From the NCBI GenBank assembly GCA_016866355.1, contig VGMN01000001.1, forward strand, positions 62,001 through 126,000: a stretch of DNA of 64,000 nt, given 5' to 3'. Made by a program: the position numbers and the translations under genes. Below are positions 53,175 through 61,396 of this stretch, piece after piece. Each line of letters starts with the position of its first letter. The first letter of the stretch is position 1. Source of the stretch: Bacteroidota bacterium (GTDB taxonomy: Bacteria; Bacteroidota; Bacteroidia; Chitinophagales; Chitinophagaceae). The notes below the pieces were generated by a model. The model worked only from the letters and a program-made list of their open reading frames with translations. It did not search any database and was not told where the DNA came from.

Positions 53175-53723
53175 TTATTTTCCTACCACCACTTTTGGAT
53201 GACGGATTACTTTATCGTTGAGTAAATATCCCTTGACCACTTCGTCAATAATTTTTCCTTTCATTTCCTCTTGTGGTGCAGGAATTTCTGTTACAGCTTC
53301 GTGCAAGTCGGCATCAAAAACTTGGTTTACCACTTCCATTGCTTTCAGCCCTCTGTTCTGCAATTTTGATTTGAGCTTATTAAAAACCAGTTTAACGCCT
53401 TCCCACTCAGCCGCCTCTGTTTGCCCAGCTTTCTCCAGCGTTTGTTGCGCCCTTTCGCAATCATCCAACACATCTAATAATTCTGTGATAATGTCTTTAC
53501 CAGCGGTTTGCATTAACTCAATCCTTTCTTTTGCGCTTCTGCGTTTGAAATTATCAAACTCAGCAATAGTTCTAATGTATTTGTCTTTGTATGATTCAAG
53601 CTCCGCTTTCAGTTTTTCCAGTTCGGACTCCTCCGTTGTATTTTCCTCTTGCCCAGGAGCGTTGGTCAATGTTTCTTCACCAGTAAGGTCTGATTCTTGT
53701 GGTTTCTTAACTTGTTCTTCCAT
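53175..53723 (-). CDS. grpE: Nucleotide exchange factor GrpE
   Basis: A 182-aa protein with an acidic N-terminal region (EEQVKKPQESDLTGEE), a long coiled coil (ELEKLKAELESYKDKYIRTIAEFDNFKRRSAKERIEL) and a beta domain ending GYLLNDKVIRHPKVVVGK. It releases ADP from DnaK. The ATG at 53723 (MEEQVKK) is chosen; the frame is open 18 codons further up but passes through the promoter box and a palindrome. First gene of grpE-dnaJ. Confidence 0.96.
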   Translation of the reverse strand: MEEQVKKPQESDLTGEETLTNAPGQEENTTEESELEKLKAELESYKDKYIRTIAEFDNFKRRSAKERIELMQTAGKDIITELLDVLDDCERAQQTLEKAGQTEAAEWEGVKLVFNKLKSKLQNRGLKAMEVVNQVFDADLHEAVTEIPAPQEEMKGKIIDEVVKGYLLNDKVIRHPKVVVGK

Positions 53724-53743
53724 AGAAGGTTCTAAATTGGTTG

Positions 53744-53773
53744 CAAAGGTAGGTCTGGCAATTTTATTGCCAA
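53744..53773 (-). promoter_or_regulatory. grpE-dnaJ promoter with spacer palindrome
   Basis: On the minus strand: TTG (53771-53773), 19 bases, then TACCTTTG followed by C (53744-53751), ending 20 bases before the grpE ATG. The spacer is almost entirely the palindrome TGGCAAT-TTT-ATTGCCA (53756-53772), 7-bp arms. It is not the CIRCE element. It is well placed to be an operator for a heat-shock or stress regulator. Confidence 0.6.
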
Positions 53774-53861
53774 GCAAAAACTACTTGACGCTTCTGCGGT
53801 TTTAAGGACAAAATGGCTTTAATTACAAGCGATAGCGCCTTTCTGTCTGTCCTTGAAAAGC

Positions 53862-53869
53862 TACCTTCG
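53862..53869 (+). promoter_or_regulatory. Candidate -7 box of the rlmI-like gene
   Basis: TACCTTCG followed by C, one mismatch from TAnnTTTG, ending 6 bases before the ATG at 53876. Close spacing again suggests a leaderless transcript and supports the downstream start. Confidence 0.35.
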
Positions 53870-53875
53870 CCATCT

Positions 53876-55048
53876 ATGAGTCGAGTTTTTCTACGTCGAA
53901 AAATTGCACCCCGTGTTCAAAACGGCCATCCTTGGATTTTCATGAATGAGGTTGACAGGGTTGAGGGCTCTCCCGAGCCGGCTGCTATTGTGGAAGTGTA
54001 TACGCATGATGAGAAGTGGATTGGAAGCGGCTATTACAATCCCAAATCTCAAATTATAATCAGGATACTCTCTCGAGAGAAGGGACAACAAATTGATGCT
54101 GGGTTCTTTAAAAACCAAATTCAACGGTGTTGGGAATATCGGCAGCAAACTGGTTACACGGAAAACTGCAGATTAGTTTTTGGAGAGGCTGATGGGTTGC
54201 CACAACTAATCATAGATAAATTCAATGATTACTTTGTTATTCAGACCTTGGCCTTGGGTATCGATCGTTGGAAATCTGTCATTGTTGATGCCTTGCAGGA
54301 AATATTTTCGCCCAAAGGAATTTATGAAAGAAATGATGTACCTGTCAGGGAACTGGAAGGCCTTCCACAACAAAAAGGATTTTTAAGTGCGCCGTTTGAA
54401 ACAAAAATTATTATTCGTGAGAATGGTTTGCAATTTCATGTTGATCTGGCAAATGGACAAAAAACGGGGTATTTTCTAGACCAGCGGGACAATAGAACTG
54501 CCATACGTTCCATTGTAAAAAATGCAACGGTGTTGGGGGCGTTTACTTACACAGGGACCTTTGAAGTGCATGCTGCTCATTATGGAGCAAAGTCTGTTTT
54601 AGGATTGGATATTTCTGCTTCAGCAGTTGAGCAAGCCAACGAAAATGCCAGGTTGAATGGACTTCAAGACCGTTGTTCTTTTGAGGTGGCTAATGCATTT
54701 GATTTTTTAAAGCAATGGTCAAAAGAAGGGAAGCAATACGATGTGGTGATGCTGGATCCTCCTGCTTTTACAAAGAGTCGTGCCACTATTCAAAAAGCAA
54801 TAACAGGGTACAAGGAAATTAATTTGAGAGGAATGAAATTAGTAAAGCCTGGAGGGTTTCTGGTCACATCCTCTTGTACTAACCTGGTCCCTGCTGCCCT
54901 TTTTTTAGAAATTATTGCAATGGCAGCCAAAGACGCAAGAAGAAAAATTAGACAGGTTTGTTTCCAAACACAATCTGCAGATCATCCAATTGTATGGGAA
55001 ATGGAAAACACACAATACCTTAAATTCCTAATTGTGCAGGTGCTGTAA
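53876..55048 (+). CDS. Class I SAM-dependent rRNA methyltransferase (RlmI/RlmK family)
   Basis: A 390-aa protein. A PUA RNA-binding domain at about 1-75 (MSRVFLRRKIAPRVQNGHPWIF) is followed by an EEHEE linker and a Rossmann methyltransferase domain (about 180-390) with VLGAFTYTGTFEVHAAHYGA, LGLDISASAVEQANENARLNG and VVMLDPPAFTKSR. The DPPAF motif and PUA domain point to RlmI-type 23S rRNA m5C methylation. The frame is open 21 codons upstream of the chosen ATG, but similarity begins at MSRVFLRR. Confidence 0.92.
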   Translation: MSRVFLRRKIAPRVQNGHPWIFMNEVDRVEGSPEPAAIVEVYTHDEKWIGSGYYNPKSQIIIRILSREKGQQIDAGFFKNQIQRCWEYRQQTGYTENCRLVFGEADGLPQLIIDKFNDYFVIQTLALGIDRWKSVIVDALQEIFSPKGIYERNDVPVRELEGLPQQKGFLSAPFETKIIIRENGLQFHVDLANGQKTGYFLDQRDNRTAIRSIVKNATVLGAFTYTGTFEVHAAHYGAKSVLGLDISASAVEQANENARLNGLQDRCSFEVANAFDFLKQWSKEGKQYDVVMLDPPAFTKSRATIQKAITGYKEINLRGMKLVKPGGFLVTSSCTNLVPAALFLEIIAMAAKDARRKIRQVCFQTQSADHPIVWEMENTQYLKFLIVQVL

Positions 55049-55052
55049 GAAC

Positions 55053-55391
55053 CTATTTGGTTACTTGAAATTTACCAGACTCGATAATCTTGCCGGTGCT
55101 TTCTACAAGATGATACACGTAAATACCACGTGTAAATTCATTGAGTGGAACGGTGACTCTTTCAAGGGAGAGCTTGGTGTCAATCATCTTTTTACCCAGA
55201 ATTCCATTGTACACCTGCAAACTTAAATCTTTGCGACCTGCATTTTTTAATTCAAATACCACATAACTAACAGCAGGGTTAGGGTAAAGCTTCACTAACT
55301 TTTCTGTGTTTGCAACCGCTGGATTTTGCTGTGCCTTCAAGGAAATGGACAGCACCAACAGCCCAATTGATATGAGTAATTGCTTACGCAT
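55053..55391 (-). CDS. Minimal T9SS type A sorting-domain protein
   Basis: A 112-aa secreted protein made of little but a signal peptide (residues 1-20, LLISIGLLVLSISLKAQ) and a type IX secretion type A C-terminal domain (about 34-112): KLYPNPAVSYVVFELKNAG, LQVYNGILGKKMID, LNEFTRGIYVYHLVES, KIIESGKFQVTK. There is no separate cargo domain beyond ~13 linker residues. Whether the domain is cleaved leaving only a short peptide, or the whole is displayed, cannot be told. Its stop is 4 bases from the convergent rlmI-like gene. Confidence 0.88.
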   Translation of the reverse strand: MRKQLLISIGLLVLSISLKAQQNPAVANTEKLVKLYPNPAVSYVVFELKNAGRKDLSLQVYNGILGKKMIDTKLSLERVTVPLNEFTRGIYVYHLVESTGKIIESGKFQVTK

Positions 55392-55396
55392 GTATC

Positions 55397-55404
55397 CAAA
55401 TATA
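55397..55404 (-). promoter_or_regulatory. Candidate -7 box of the mini sorting-domain gene
   Basis: TATATTTG on the minus strand, perfect TAnnTTTG, ending 5 bases before the ATG at 55391. It predicts a leaderless transcript. Confidence 0.5.
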
Positions 55405-55439
55405 CTTCAATAATTAAAAAAAGGCTATAACAAAATGGT

Positions 55440-55469
55440 AAAGCCCAAGAAATAGGTCTCTTGGGCTTT
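55440..55469 (-). terminator. Probable terminator of the peroxiredoxin gene
   Basis: Eleven-bp perfect stem AAAGCCCAAGA (55440-55450) and TCTTGGGCTTT (55459-55469), 8-base loop, 39 bases past the peroxiredoxin stop. On the minus strand the stem ends in TTT followed by ACCATTTTG, so the T tract is interrupted. Confidence 0.65.
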
Positions 55470-55508
55470 GATGGTCAGTGCGTTAAGGAAAGTTGTACCG
55501 CTAGGGAT

Positions 55509-55979
55509 TTATGCTACAATTTTCAGCGTTTCATTTATTTTTTCAAAGTTGGGAACCTCCCCAGGATTGTCAAGTACCTCTACATATTGCACAATGCCAT
55601 TTTTGTCGATCAAAAAGGCAGAACGTTTTGAAACACCCTTCATATCCAAAATCCAGTCTTGATAAATGGTGTGATAAAGCCCGGAAACACTCTTGTTGAA
55701 ATCGCTTAGTAGTGGAAAATTCAGTTGTTGTTCCTCTTTGAATTTTGCCAGTGTAAATACAGAGTCTACTGAAATACCCAGCACAGTAGCATTAGCCCCG
55801 TTGTATAAGGCAATGTTGTCTCGTACCGAACAAAGCTCCTTGGTACAAACTCCCGTAAATGATTGCGGAAAAAATAACAATAACACGTTTTGTCCTTTCA
55901 AGGAGGAAAGCTGTAAGGGGTTCTTGTCAGAATCAAACAAGGTAAAATCGGGGGCTGTTTGTCCAATTTGGATGCTCAT
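55509..55979 (-). CDS. Peroxiredoxin (AhpC/TSA or AhpE type)
   Basis: A 156-aa thiol peroxidase. The opening IGQTAPDFTLFDSDKNP and the peroxidatic-cysteine region FPQSFTGVCTKELCSVRDN (usual PxxxT/S-x-x-C, with the cysteine at about 49) are clear. The second Cys in KELCSV could be resolving. Start at the ATG giving MSIQIGQTAPDF; the frame extends 32 codons upstream over the promoter region. A -7-like box with one mismatch (CATCTTTG followed by C, 56039-56046) lies about 60 bases up. Divergent from the Nif3-like gene. Confidence 0.92.
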   Translation of the reverse strand: MSIQIGQTAPDFTLFDSDKNPLQLSSLKGQNVLLLFFPQSFTGVCTKELCSVRDNIALYNGANATVLGISVDSVFTLAKFKEEQQLNFPLLSDFNKSVSGLYHTIYQDWILDMKGVSKRSAFLIDKNGIVQYVEVLDNPGEVPNFEKINETLKIVA

Positions 55980-56086
55980 AGTGTATGGTTTTAATAGTAT
56001 TGAGTTAATAAGACAATTTAGATGCAAAAAAGTTCCCGCAAAGATGCCCAAAATGCACGTATTTTGAAATTCCACAAAGCATTATC

Positions 56087-57190
56087 ATGAAAGTACGCGA
56101 CATCACACATTTTTTGGATACCATGGCGCCTCCTTCCTTACAAGAATCCTACGACACTATTGGCTTGCTGGTGGGAGATCCTGAAACAGCTTGTACCGGA
56201 ATCCTTTGCTGTCTTGATGTTACAGACGCTATCCTGGATGAGTCACTAAAGAATGGTTGTAATTTGATCGTTGCGCATCATCCGTTGATCTTTGGTGGCA
56301 TCAAGCAGGTTAACGCTAATGAACAAACCGGTAGATTGATTATAAAAGCAATACAGCATAATATTTCTGTTTATGCCATTCATACCAATCTGGATAATAT
56401 GTTGGAGGGAGTCAATGGAAAGATGGCAAAGCGCTTGGGGCTTTCTCAATGCAGCGTACTGTTGCCAAAATCGGGTGTTTTAAAAAAGTTGATCACGTAT
56501 GTACCAGTGGCACAGGTGGAACAGGTTCGCACTGCACTTTTTTTGGCGGGTGCCGGCCAGATTGGACAGTACAGTGAATGTAGTTTTTCCAGTAAGGGAG
56601 AGGGCACATTCAAAGCAGGTATAGCCGCTTCTCCCTATGTTGGAAAAGTAGGTGTGAGACACACAGAAAATGAAGTAAAATTAGAGTTGATCTACCCTTT
56701 TTATTTGGAAGCAGACTTACTTACCGCTCTCAACACTGCGCATCCTTATGAGGAGGTGGCTTATGATTTGGTTCCATTGACTAACACCAACCAAGAGGTG
56801 GGAGCGGGATTAATTGGTCAATTACCAGCTCCTCTTACGCCGGATGAGTTTTTAAAACGGATTTGTGAAGTTTTTAAAACCCCTCTTGTTCGTCATACAA
56901 CCCTATTGAATCAACCCATTCACAAAGTGGCGCTTTGTGGAGGAGCGGGTAGTTTTTTGATTTCTGCTGCCTTACGTGCTGGCGTTCAGGCTTTTATAAC
57001 TGCAGATTTGAAGTACCATGATTTTTTTAAAGCAGCGGCTAAGCTGGTCCTTGCGGACATTGGGCACTTTGAGAGTGAGCAGTTTACGATTGACCTTTTA
57101 CAGGAGCGTTTAGCCGAAAAATTCCCTACCTTTGCCGTCCTCAAAACAAGCGTTTCCACCAATCCGGTCAACTACCTATGGCACAAGTAA
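56087..57190 (+). CDS. Nif3-like dinuclear metal centre protein
   Basis: A 367-aa Nif3/YbgI family protein. The N-terminal half has YDTIGLLVGD and LIVAHHPLIFGG (metal-binding His pair); a CutA/PII-like insert lies at about 130-235; the C-terminal half has LCGGAGSFLISAALRAGVQAFITADLKYHDFF and DIGHFESEQF (further metal ligands). The family forms hexameric rings; GTP cyclohydrolase-like activity has been suggested for some members but the role is unsettled. Its last 13 bases overlap the next gene. Confidence 0.93.
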   Translation: MKVRDITHFLDTMAPPSLQESYDTIGLLVGDPETACTGILCCLDVTDAILDESLKNGCNLIVAHHPLIFGGIKQVNANEQTGRLIIKAIQHNISVYAIHTNLDNMLEGVNGKMAKRLGLSQCSVLLPKSGVLKKLITYVPVAQVEQVRTALFLAGAGQIGQYSECSFSSKGEGTFKAGIAASPYVGKVGVRHTENEVKLELIYPFYLEADLLTALNTAHPYEEVAYDLVPLTNTNQEVGAGLIGQLPAPLTPDEFLKRICEVFKTPLVRHTTLLNQPIHKVALCGGAGSFLISAALRAGVQAFITADLKYHDFFKAAAKLVLADIGHFESEQFTIDLLQERLAEKFPTFAVLKTSVSTNPVNYLWHK

Positions 57191-57930
57191 AAGATTACTC
57201 GATTCAGGAAAAGCTGGTCTCCCTGGTGACCCTTCAGCAGATCGACAGCAAATTGGATGAGATTAAAATCCTGAAAGGGGAGCTTCCTATGGAGGTGGCT
57301 GATCTGGAGGACGAAATCACAGGTCTCTCTGCTCGCAAAACCCGTATCGAGGAAGAAATTAATGGCGTTACTGAATTTATTGAGCAACGCAAACTCTCCA
57401 TTAAAGAGTCTGAGGCTCAAATTAAAAAGTACGAAAAGCAAAGCGAGGATGTAAAAAATAACCGCGAATACGAAGCCATTAATAAGGAAATTGAAATGGC
57501 CCAGTTGGATATAAAACTAGCCGAAAAGCATATCAAGGACGCTACCGATGAGATTGCGGAGAAAGCAATATTGTTAGATAAAGCAAAGAAAAATATCACA
57601 TCCAAAGAAGGTGTATTAACCAGCAAGAAAGAAGAGTTAGAAAAAATTATTGCTGCTAACGAAAAAGAAGAAAAGCAGTTCAATAAAATGGCTGTTGAAG
57701 CAAAGGAAAAAGTTGATCCTCGTCTGTTGACCAGCTATGAAAAAATCCGGGGCAACTATCGTAATGGTTTGGCGGTTGTTCCAGTTGAGCGTGATGCCTG
57801 CGGGGGGTGTTTTAATGCGATTCCTCCACAAAAGCAAAGTGAGATTCGCCAGCACAAGAAAATCATGATCTGTGAAAACTGCGGTCGAATCTTGGTCGAT
57901 GAAGAACTAAAGAATACGGTGCAGTTGTAA
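57178..57930 (+). CDS. Coiled-coil protein with C4-type zinc ribbon
   Basis: A 250-aa cytoplasmic protein. Residues 15-185 form a long coiled coil (KTRIEEEINGVTEFIEQRKLSIKESEAQIKKYEKQ...). The C-terminal zinc ribbon has CGGC and CENCGR (about 208-240). This CT398/HP0958-like family is often encoded next to Nif3; HP0958 has been linked to RNA or flagellar control, but no function can be assigned here. It overlaps the Nif3-like gene by 13 bases. Confidence 0.9.
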   Translation: MAQVKDYSIQEKLVSLVTLQQIDSKLDEIKILKGELPMEVADLEDEITGLSARKTRIEEEINGVTEFIEQRKLSIKESEAQIKKYEKQSEDVKNNREYEAINKEIEMAQLDIKLAEKHIKDATDEIAEKAILLDKAKKNITSKEGVLTSKKEELEKIIAANEKEEKQFNKMAVEAKEKVDPRLLTSYEKIRGNYRNGLAVVPVERDACGGCFNAIPPQKQSEIRQHKKIMICENCGRILVDEELKNTVQL

Positions 57931-57950
57931 TTGTCACCACAAGTAATAGT

Positions 57951-57981
57951 ATCCCGTTCAAATTCGAACGGGATTTTTTTT
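57951..57981 (+). terminator. Intrinsic terminator after the zinc-ribbon gene
   Basis: Nine-bp stem ATCCCGTTC (57951-57959) and GAACGGGAT (57966-57974), loop aaattc, followed by eight T (57974-57981). 20 bases past the stop. Confidence 0.92.
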
Positions 57982-58012
57982 GGAATAAAAACTTCAATCT
58001 GTGTTAGAACAC

Positions 58013-58042
58013 TTTGTGACGCTGGTAAAGAGTGTTAATTTG
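58013..58042 (+). promoter_or_regulatory. Candidate promoter of recN
   Basis: TTTG (58013-58016), 18 bases, then TTAATTTG (58035-58042), one mismatch from TAnnTTTG. The box covers a possible GTG start at 58042, which favours the ATG at 58048, 5 bases after the box. Confidence 0.45.
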
Positions 58043-58047
58043 TGAAC

Positions 58048-59709
58048 ATGCTGCAACGTCTTTTCATACAGAACTATGCTATCATTGAAGAAATTGCAAT
58101 TGAATTCACGGCCGGATTTGTTGTTATTACTGGAGAAACTGGCGCCGGTAAATCAATTCTCATGGGCGCATTAGGTTTGATTTTGGGAGAGCGTGCTGAT
58201 ACCAGTGTGTTGGTTAATAAAGAAAAAAAATTGGTGGTAGAGGGTGTGTTTGATTGTACCCACAACAGCCGCGTGGCAACTTTTTTGAAGGCGCATGAGT
58301 TGGAGGAAAGTGCATTAGTGCTAATCAGACGCGAAATAAATCCGCAAGGTAAATCGCGTGCCTTCATCAATGACACACCTGTTAATCTTTCACAGTTGCA
58401 GGAATTGTCCGCGCAATTGGTAGACCTTCATCAGCAATTTGATACACTCTCATTGGGACAATCCAGTTTTCAACGAGAAGTTTTGGATGCTTTAGCGCAA
58501 CAACTGGATAAGGTTGAATCCTATAAGTTGGTATATCAGGAATGGGTTATTGCCAAGGCAACCTTAACTGATTTACAAGCTAAGCAAGCACGTGCTGAAG
58601 CGGAGACTGTCTATATTCAGTTTCAATATCAGGAATTAGCCGAAGCCGGATTTCGGGAAAATGAAATGGAGGAATTGGAACAGGAGGTGAGGTTATTATC
58701 CAATGCAGAAAGTGTACAACAATTTTTAGGACGAACCACGGGAGCCTTGTCAGCAGGAGAAGAGCCTCTAGTAGGAAGATTGAAATCTTTATTGAACGAA
58801 TGGAATTCTTTTTCTTCCTTTCATGCTGATTTTCCAGCACTGGCTGAAAGACTTCGCGCTTCCTATGTTGAGTTACAAGAATTAGCGAGAGATATTGAGC
58901 GTGTAGCGGATACGGTGTTGATGGACCCACAACGGCTGGAAGAGGTTACTACTCGTTTATCATTGGGATATAAACTCTACAAAAAACACCAGGTTAATGC
59001 TACTGCTGGATTATTATCCATTCAAGCAAACCTGGCAACACAATTAAACAGTATTGAGCATTTAGGCCAAGCTATTCAAGCGCAGCAAAAACAAGTGGAA
59101 TTGCTGGAACAAAAGGCCATAACATTAGCTTCTGCCATTTCAAAGGGTAGAAAAAAACAAGTTTCCTTCTTAGAATCCAATGTCCAACAATTACTACATC
59201 GCGTGGGTATGCCAGTGGCACAACTAAAAGTAACTATTGAAACAGGTTCATTAGGAACTGAAGGAACAGATCAAATTGAATTTCTCTTTGATGCCAACCG
59301 AAGTGGACAATTTAATTTTTTACGCAAAGTGGCCAGTGGCGGTGAACTGAGTAGATTAATGTTATGTATCAAGTCGCTTGTTGCGGCATCCATGCAGCTT
59401 CCCACTTTGATCTTTGATGAAATTGATACAGGTATTGCAGGTGAAGCCGCCAGACAAGTGGGTCTGTTATTAAAGGAACTTGCCCAACATCGTCAGGTGG
59501 TTTGTATTACGCATCAGCCGCAAATTGCTGGTAAAGCCCGCACTCATTTTTTTGTATTCAAGCAAGCAGGGCTTTCTACAACCGGGGCTGTTCAAACTGG
59601 TTTAAGACTACTCAGCCAGGAAGAACGCGTGCAAACGATTGCACAAATGATTGGGGGAGAGGATCCCACCCCTGCTGCCTTGGCCAATGCTAGGGAACTT
59701 TTAAATTAA
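58048..59709 (+). CDS. recN: DNA repair protein RecN
   Basis: A 553-aa SMC-like ATPase for double-strand break repair. N-terminal LQRLFIQNYAIIEEIAIEF and Walker A GETGAGKSILMGALGL; a long coiled coil interrupted around the middle (about 150-360); C-terminal signature RKVASGGELSRLMLCIK, Walker B LIFDEIDTGIAGEAA and the His switch CITHQPQIAG. Start at the ATG at 58048 (MLQRL), not the GTG two codons up. Own promoter candidate after a strong terminator. Confidence 0.96.
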   Translation: MLQRLFIQNYAIIEEIAIEFTAGFVVITGETGAGKSILMGALGLILGERADTSVLVNKEKKLVVEGVFDCTHNSRVATFLKAHELEESALVLIRREINPQGKSRAFINDTPVNLSQLQELSAQLVDLHQQFDTLSLGQSSFQREVLDALAQQLDKVESYKLVYQEWVIAKATLTDLQAKQARAEAETVYIQFQYQELAEAGFRENEMEELEQEVRLLSNAESVQQFLGRTTGALSAGEEPLVGRLKSLLNEWNSFSSFHADFPALAERLRASYVELQELARDIERVADTVLMDPQRLEEVTTRLSLGYKLYKKHQVNATAGLLSIQANLATQLNSIEHLGQAIQAQQKQVELLEQKAITLASAISKGRKKQVSFLESNVQQLLHRVGMPVAQLKVTIETGSLGTEGTDQIEFLFDANRSGQFNFLRKVASGGELSRLMLCIKSLVAASMQLPTLIFDEIDTGIAGEAARQVGLLLKELAQHRQVVCITHQPQIAGKARTHFFVFKQAGLSTTGAVQTGLRLLSQEERVQTIAQMIGGEDPTPAALANARELLN

Positions 59710-59828
59710 TTGTGGATAACCTCCAATTTTGCGTGCAGAAATCGTGAAGAAAGAAAAATTTTTTCCATTTTCTTTTTGGGGCTTATTTCGTTGTCCCGGT
59801 TTAGCTCAAATCGTTAAAATCTACGGCT

Positions 59829-61394
59829 ATGGAACTATCTAATTTGAATAAGGACAGACAACGCAAACGTAAATCTGCAGTTGAATTAGGAACCATGGTC
59901 TATGGAAAGGTTCCCCCACAAGCCAAGGAATTGGAAGAGGCTGTATTAGGAGCCATGATGTTGGAGCGTGGTGCATTTGATATTGTAGTGGAAGTTTTAA
60001 AGCCTGCTTGTTTTTATGTGGAAGCGCATCAGCGCATTTTTGCGTCCATGCAATCCTTGGCTAATAAAAGTCAACCGATAGATCTTTTGACGGTAGCGGA
60101 GGAGCTACGCACCAAAGAAGAATTGGATATAGTAGGGGGACCCTATTATTTAACCAGACTTACCAATGCGGTGGTTTCTGCTGCTAATATTGAGGCGCAT
60201 GCCCGTATAATACTTCAAAAATTTATTCAACGTGAATTGATACGCGTAAGTGGCGAGATTATCAATGATGCATTTGAAGATGCAACAGATGTATTTGATC
60301 TGCTAGACGATGCAGAAAGTAAATTATTTGAGATCACTAATAATAACCTCCGTAAAAATTTTGAATCGATTGACTCGGTATTAGTCAATACTATCAAACG
60401 TATAGAGGATCTCCGTACTAAAAACGAAGACCTGACAGGTGTAGCCAGTGGATTCCCCTCTTTGGATCGGGTTACTTATGGATGGCAACGTACGGATCTA
60501 ATTATCCTGGCAGCACGTCCTGCTGTGGGTAAAACGGCTTTTGCCTTAAATCTTGCTCGCAATGCGGCCATGCAGGCCGGTAAGCCTACTCCTGTTGCTT
60601 TTTTCTCATTGGAAATGAGTGCCAGTCAGCTGGTACAACGTATCCTGTCTGCAGAAAGTGAAATATGGCTGGAAAAAATCAACCGGGGTAAAATGGAGGA
60701 GCATGAGATGAAACAGTTGTATGCACGTGGTGTGCAACGGTTGGCGCAGGCTCCATTGTTCATTGATGATACTCCGGCACTTAATATTTTTGAATTACGT
60801 GCTAAGTGTCGTCGTTTAAAAAATAAGCATGACATTGGTCTAGTAATTATTGATTACTTGCAATTGATGAGTGGTACTGGTGATGGGCGTAATAGCAATC
60901 GCGAGCAAGAGATCAGTAATATTTCAAGAAACTTAAAAGCATTAGCCAAGGAATTAAGCATTCCAATAATTGCACTCTCTCAATTAAGCCGTGCTGTTGA
61001 AACACGGGGTGCAGGTAAGGATGGTACCAAAATGCCTCAATTAAGTGACTTACGTGAGTCAGGAGCCATTGAGCAAGATGCGGATATGGTTATGTTTTTA
61101 TACCGTCCCGAGTACTATGATATTACGGCTAATGAAATGGGGGAGAATAACCGCGGTGATACTTTTGTCAGAATTGCAAAGCATCGTAACGGATCTTTGG
61201 AAACAATCAAATTGCGCGCTTTACTCAATATTCAAAAATTTGTTGAAGATGGAGGGGGAATGGGTGTTACTGGCATACCCGGTAATTGGAAACCTGTCAG
61301 GGATGAGGATGGGAATGGTGGCGCCCGCGTATTTGTACAAACGGGAAGTAGGATGAACGAATTAGATACTGATATGGATGATCTTCCAACCTAA
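59829..61394 (+). CDS. dnaB: Replicative DNA helicase DnaB
   Basis: A 521-aa hexameric helicase. The N-terminal helical domain (about 30-130, PPQAKELEEAVLGAMMLERGAFD) binds primase; a linker follows; the RecA-like domain has Walker A ARPAVGKTAFALNLA, FFSLEMSASQLVQRIL, Walker B IGLVIIDYLQLMSG and the late QDADMVMFLYRPEYY. No intein interrupts it. 119 bases after recN; a CAATTTTG box (59724-59731, one mismatch) is the only promoter-like site seen. Confidence 0.97.
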   Translation: MELSNLNKDRQRKRKSAVELGTMVYGKVPPQAKELEEAVLGAMMLERGAFDIVVEVLKPACFYVEAHQRIFASMQSLANKSQPIDLLTVAEELRTKEELDIVGGPYYLTRLTNAVVSAANIEAHARIILQKFIQRELIRVSGEIINDAFEDATDVFDLLDDAESKLFEITNNNLRKNFESIDSVLVNTIKRIEDLRTKNEDLTGVASGFPSLDRVTYGWQRTDLIILAARPAVGKTAFALNLARNAAMQAGKPTPVAFFSLEMSASQLVQRILSAESEIWLEKINRGKMEEHEMKQLYARGVQRLAQAPLFIDDTPALNIFELRAKCRRLKNKHDIGLVIIDYLQLMSGTGDGRNSNREQEISNISRNLKALAKELSIPIIALSQLSRAVETRGAGKDGTKMPQLSDLRESGAIEQDADMVMFLYRPEYYDITANEMGENNRGDTFVRIAKHRNGSLETIKLRALLNIQKFVEDGGGMGVTGIPGNWKPVRDEDGNGGARVFVQTGSRMNELDTDMDDLPT

Positions 61395-61396
61395 TT

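Noticed and set aside
53218-53805. Long plus-strand frame (about 195 codons) opposite grpE
   Set aside because: It is antisense to the whole grpE gene, its product is Ser/Leu/Phe-rich low-complexity sequence as expected from reading a coiled-coil gene backwards, and it has no family motif.
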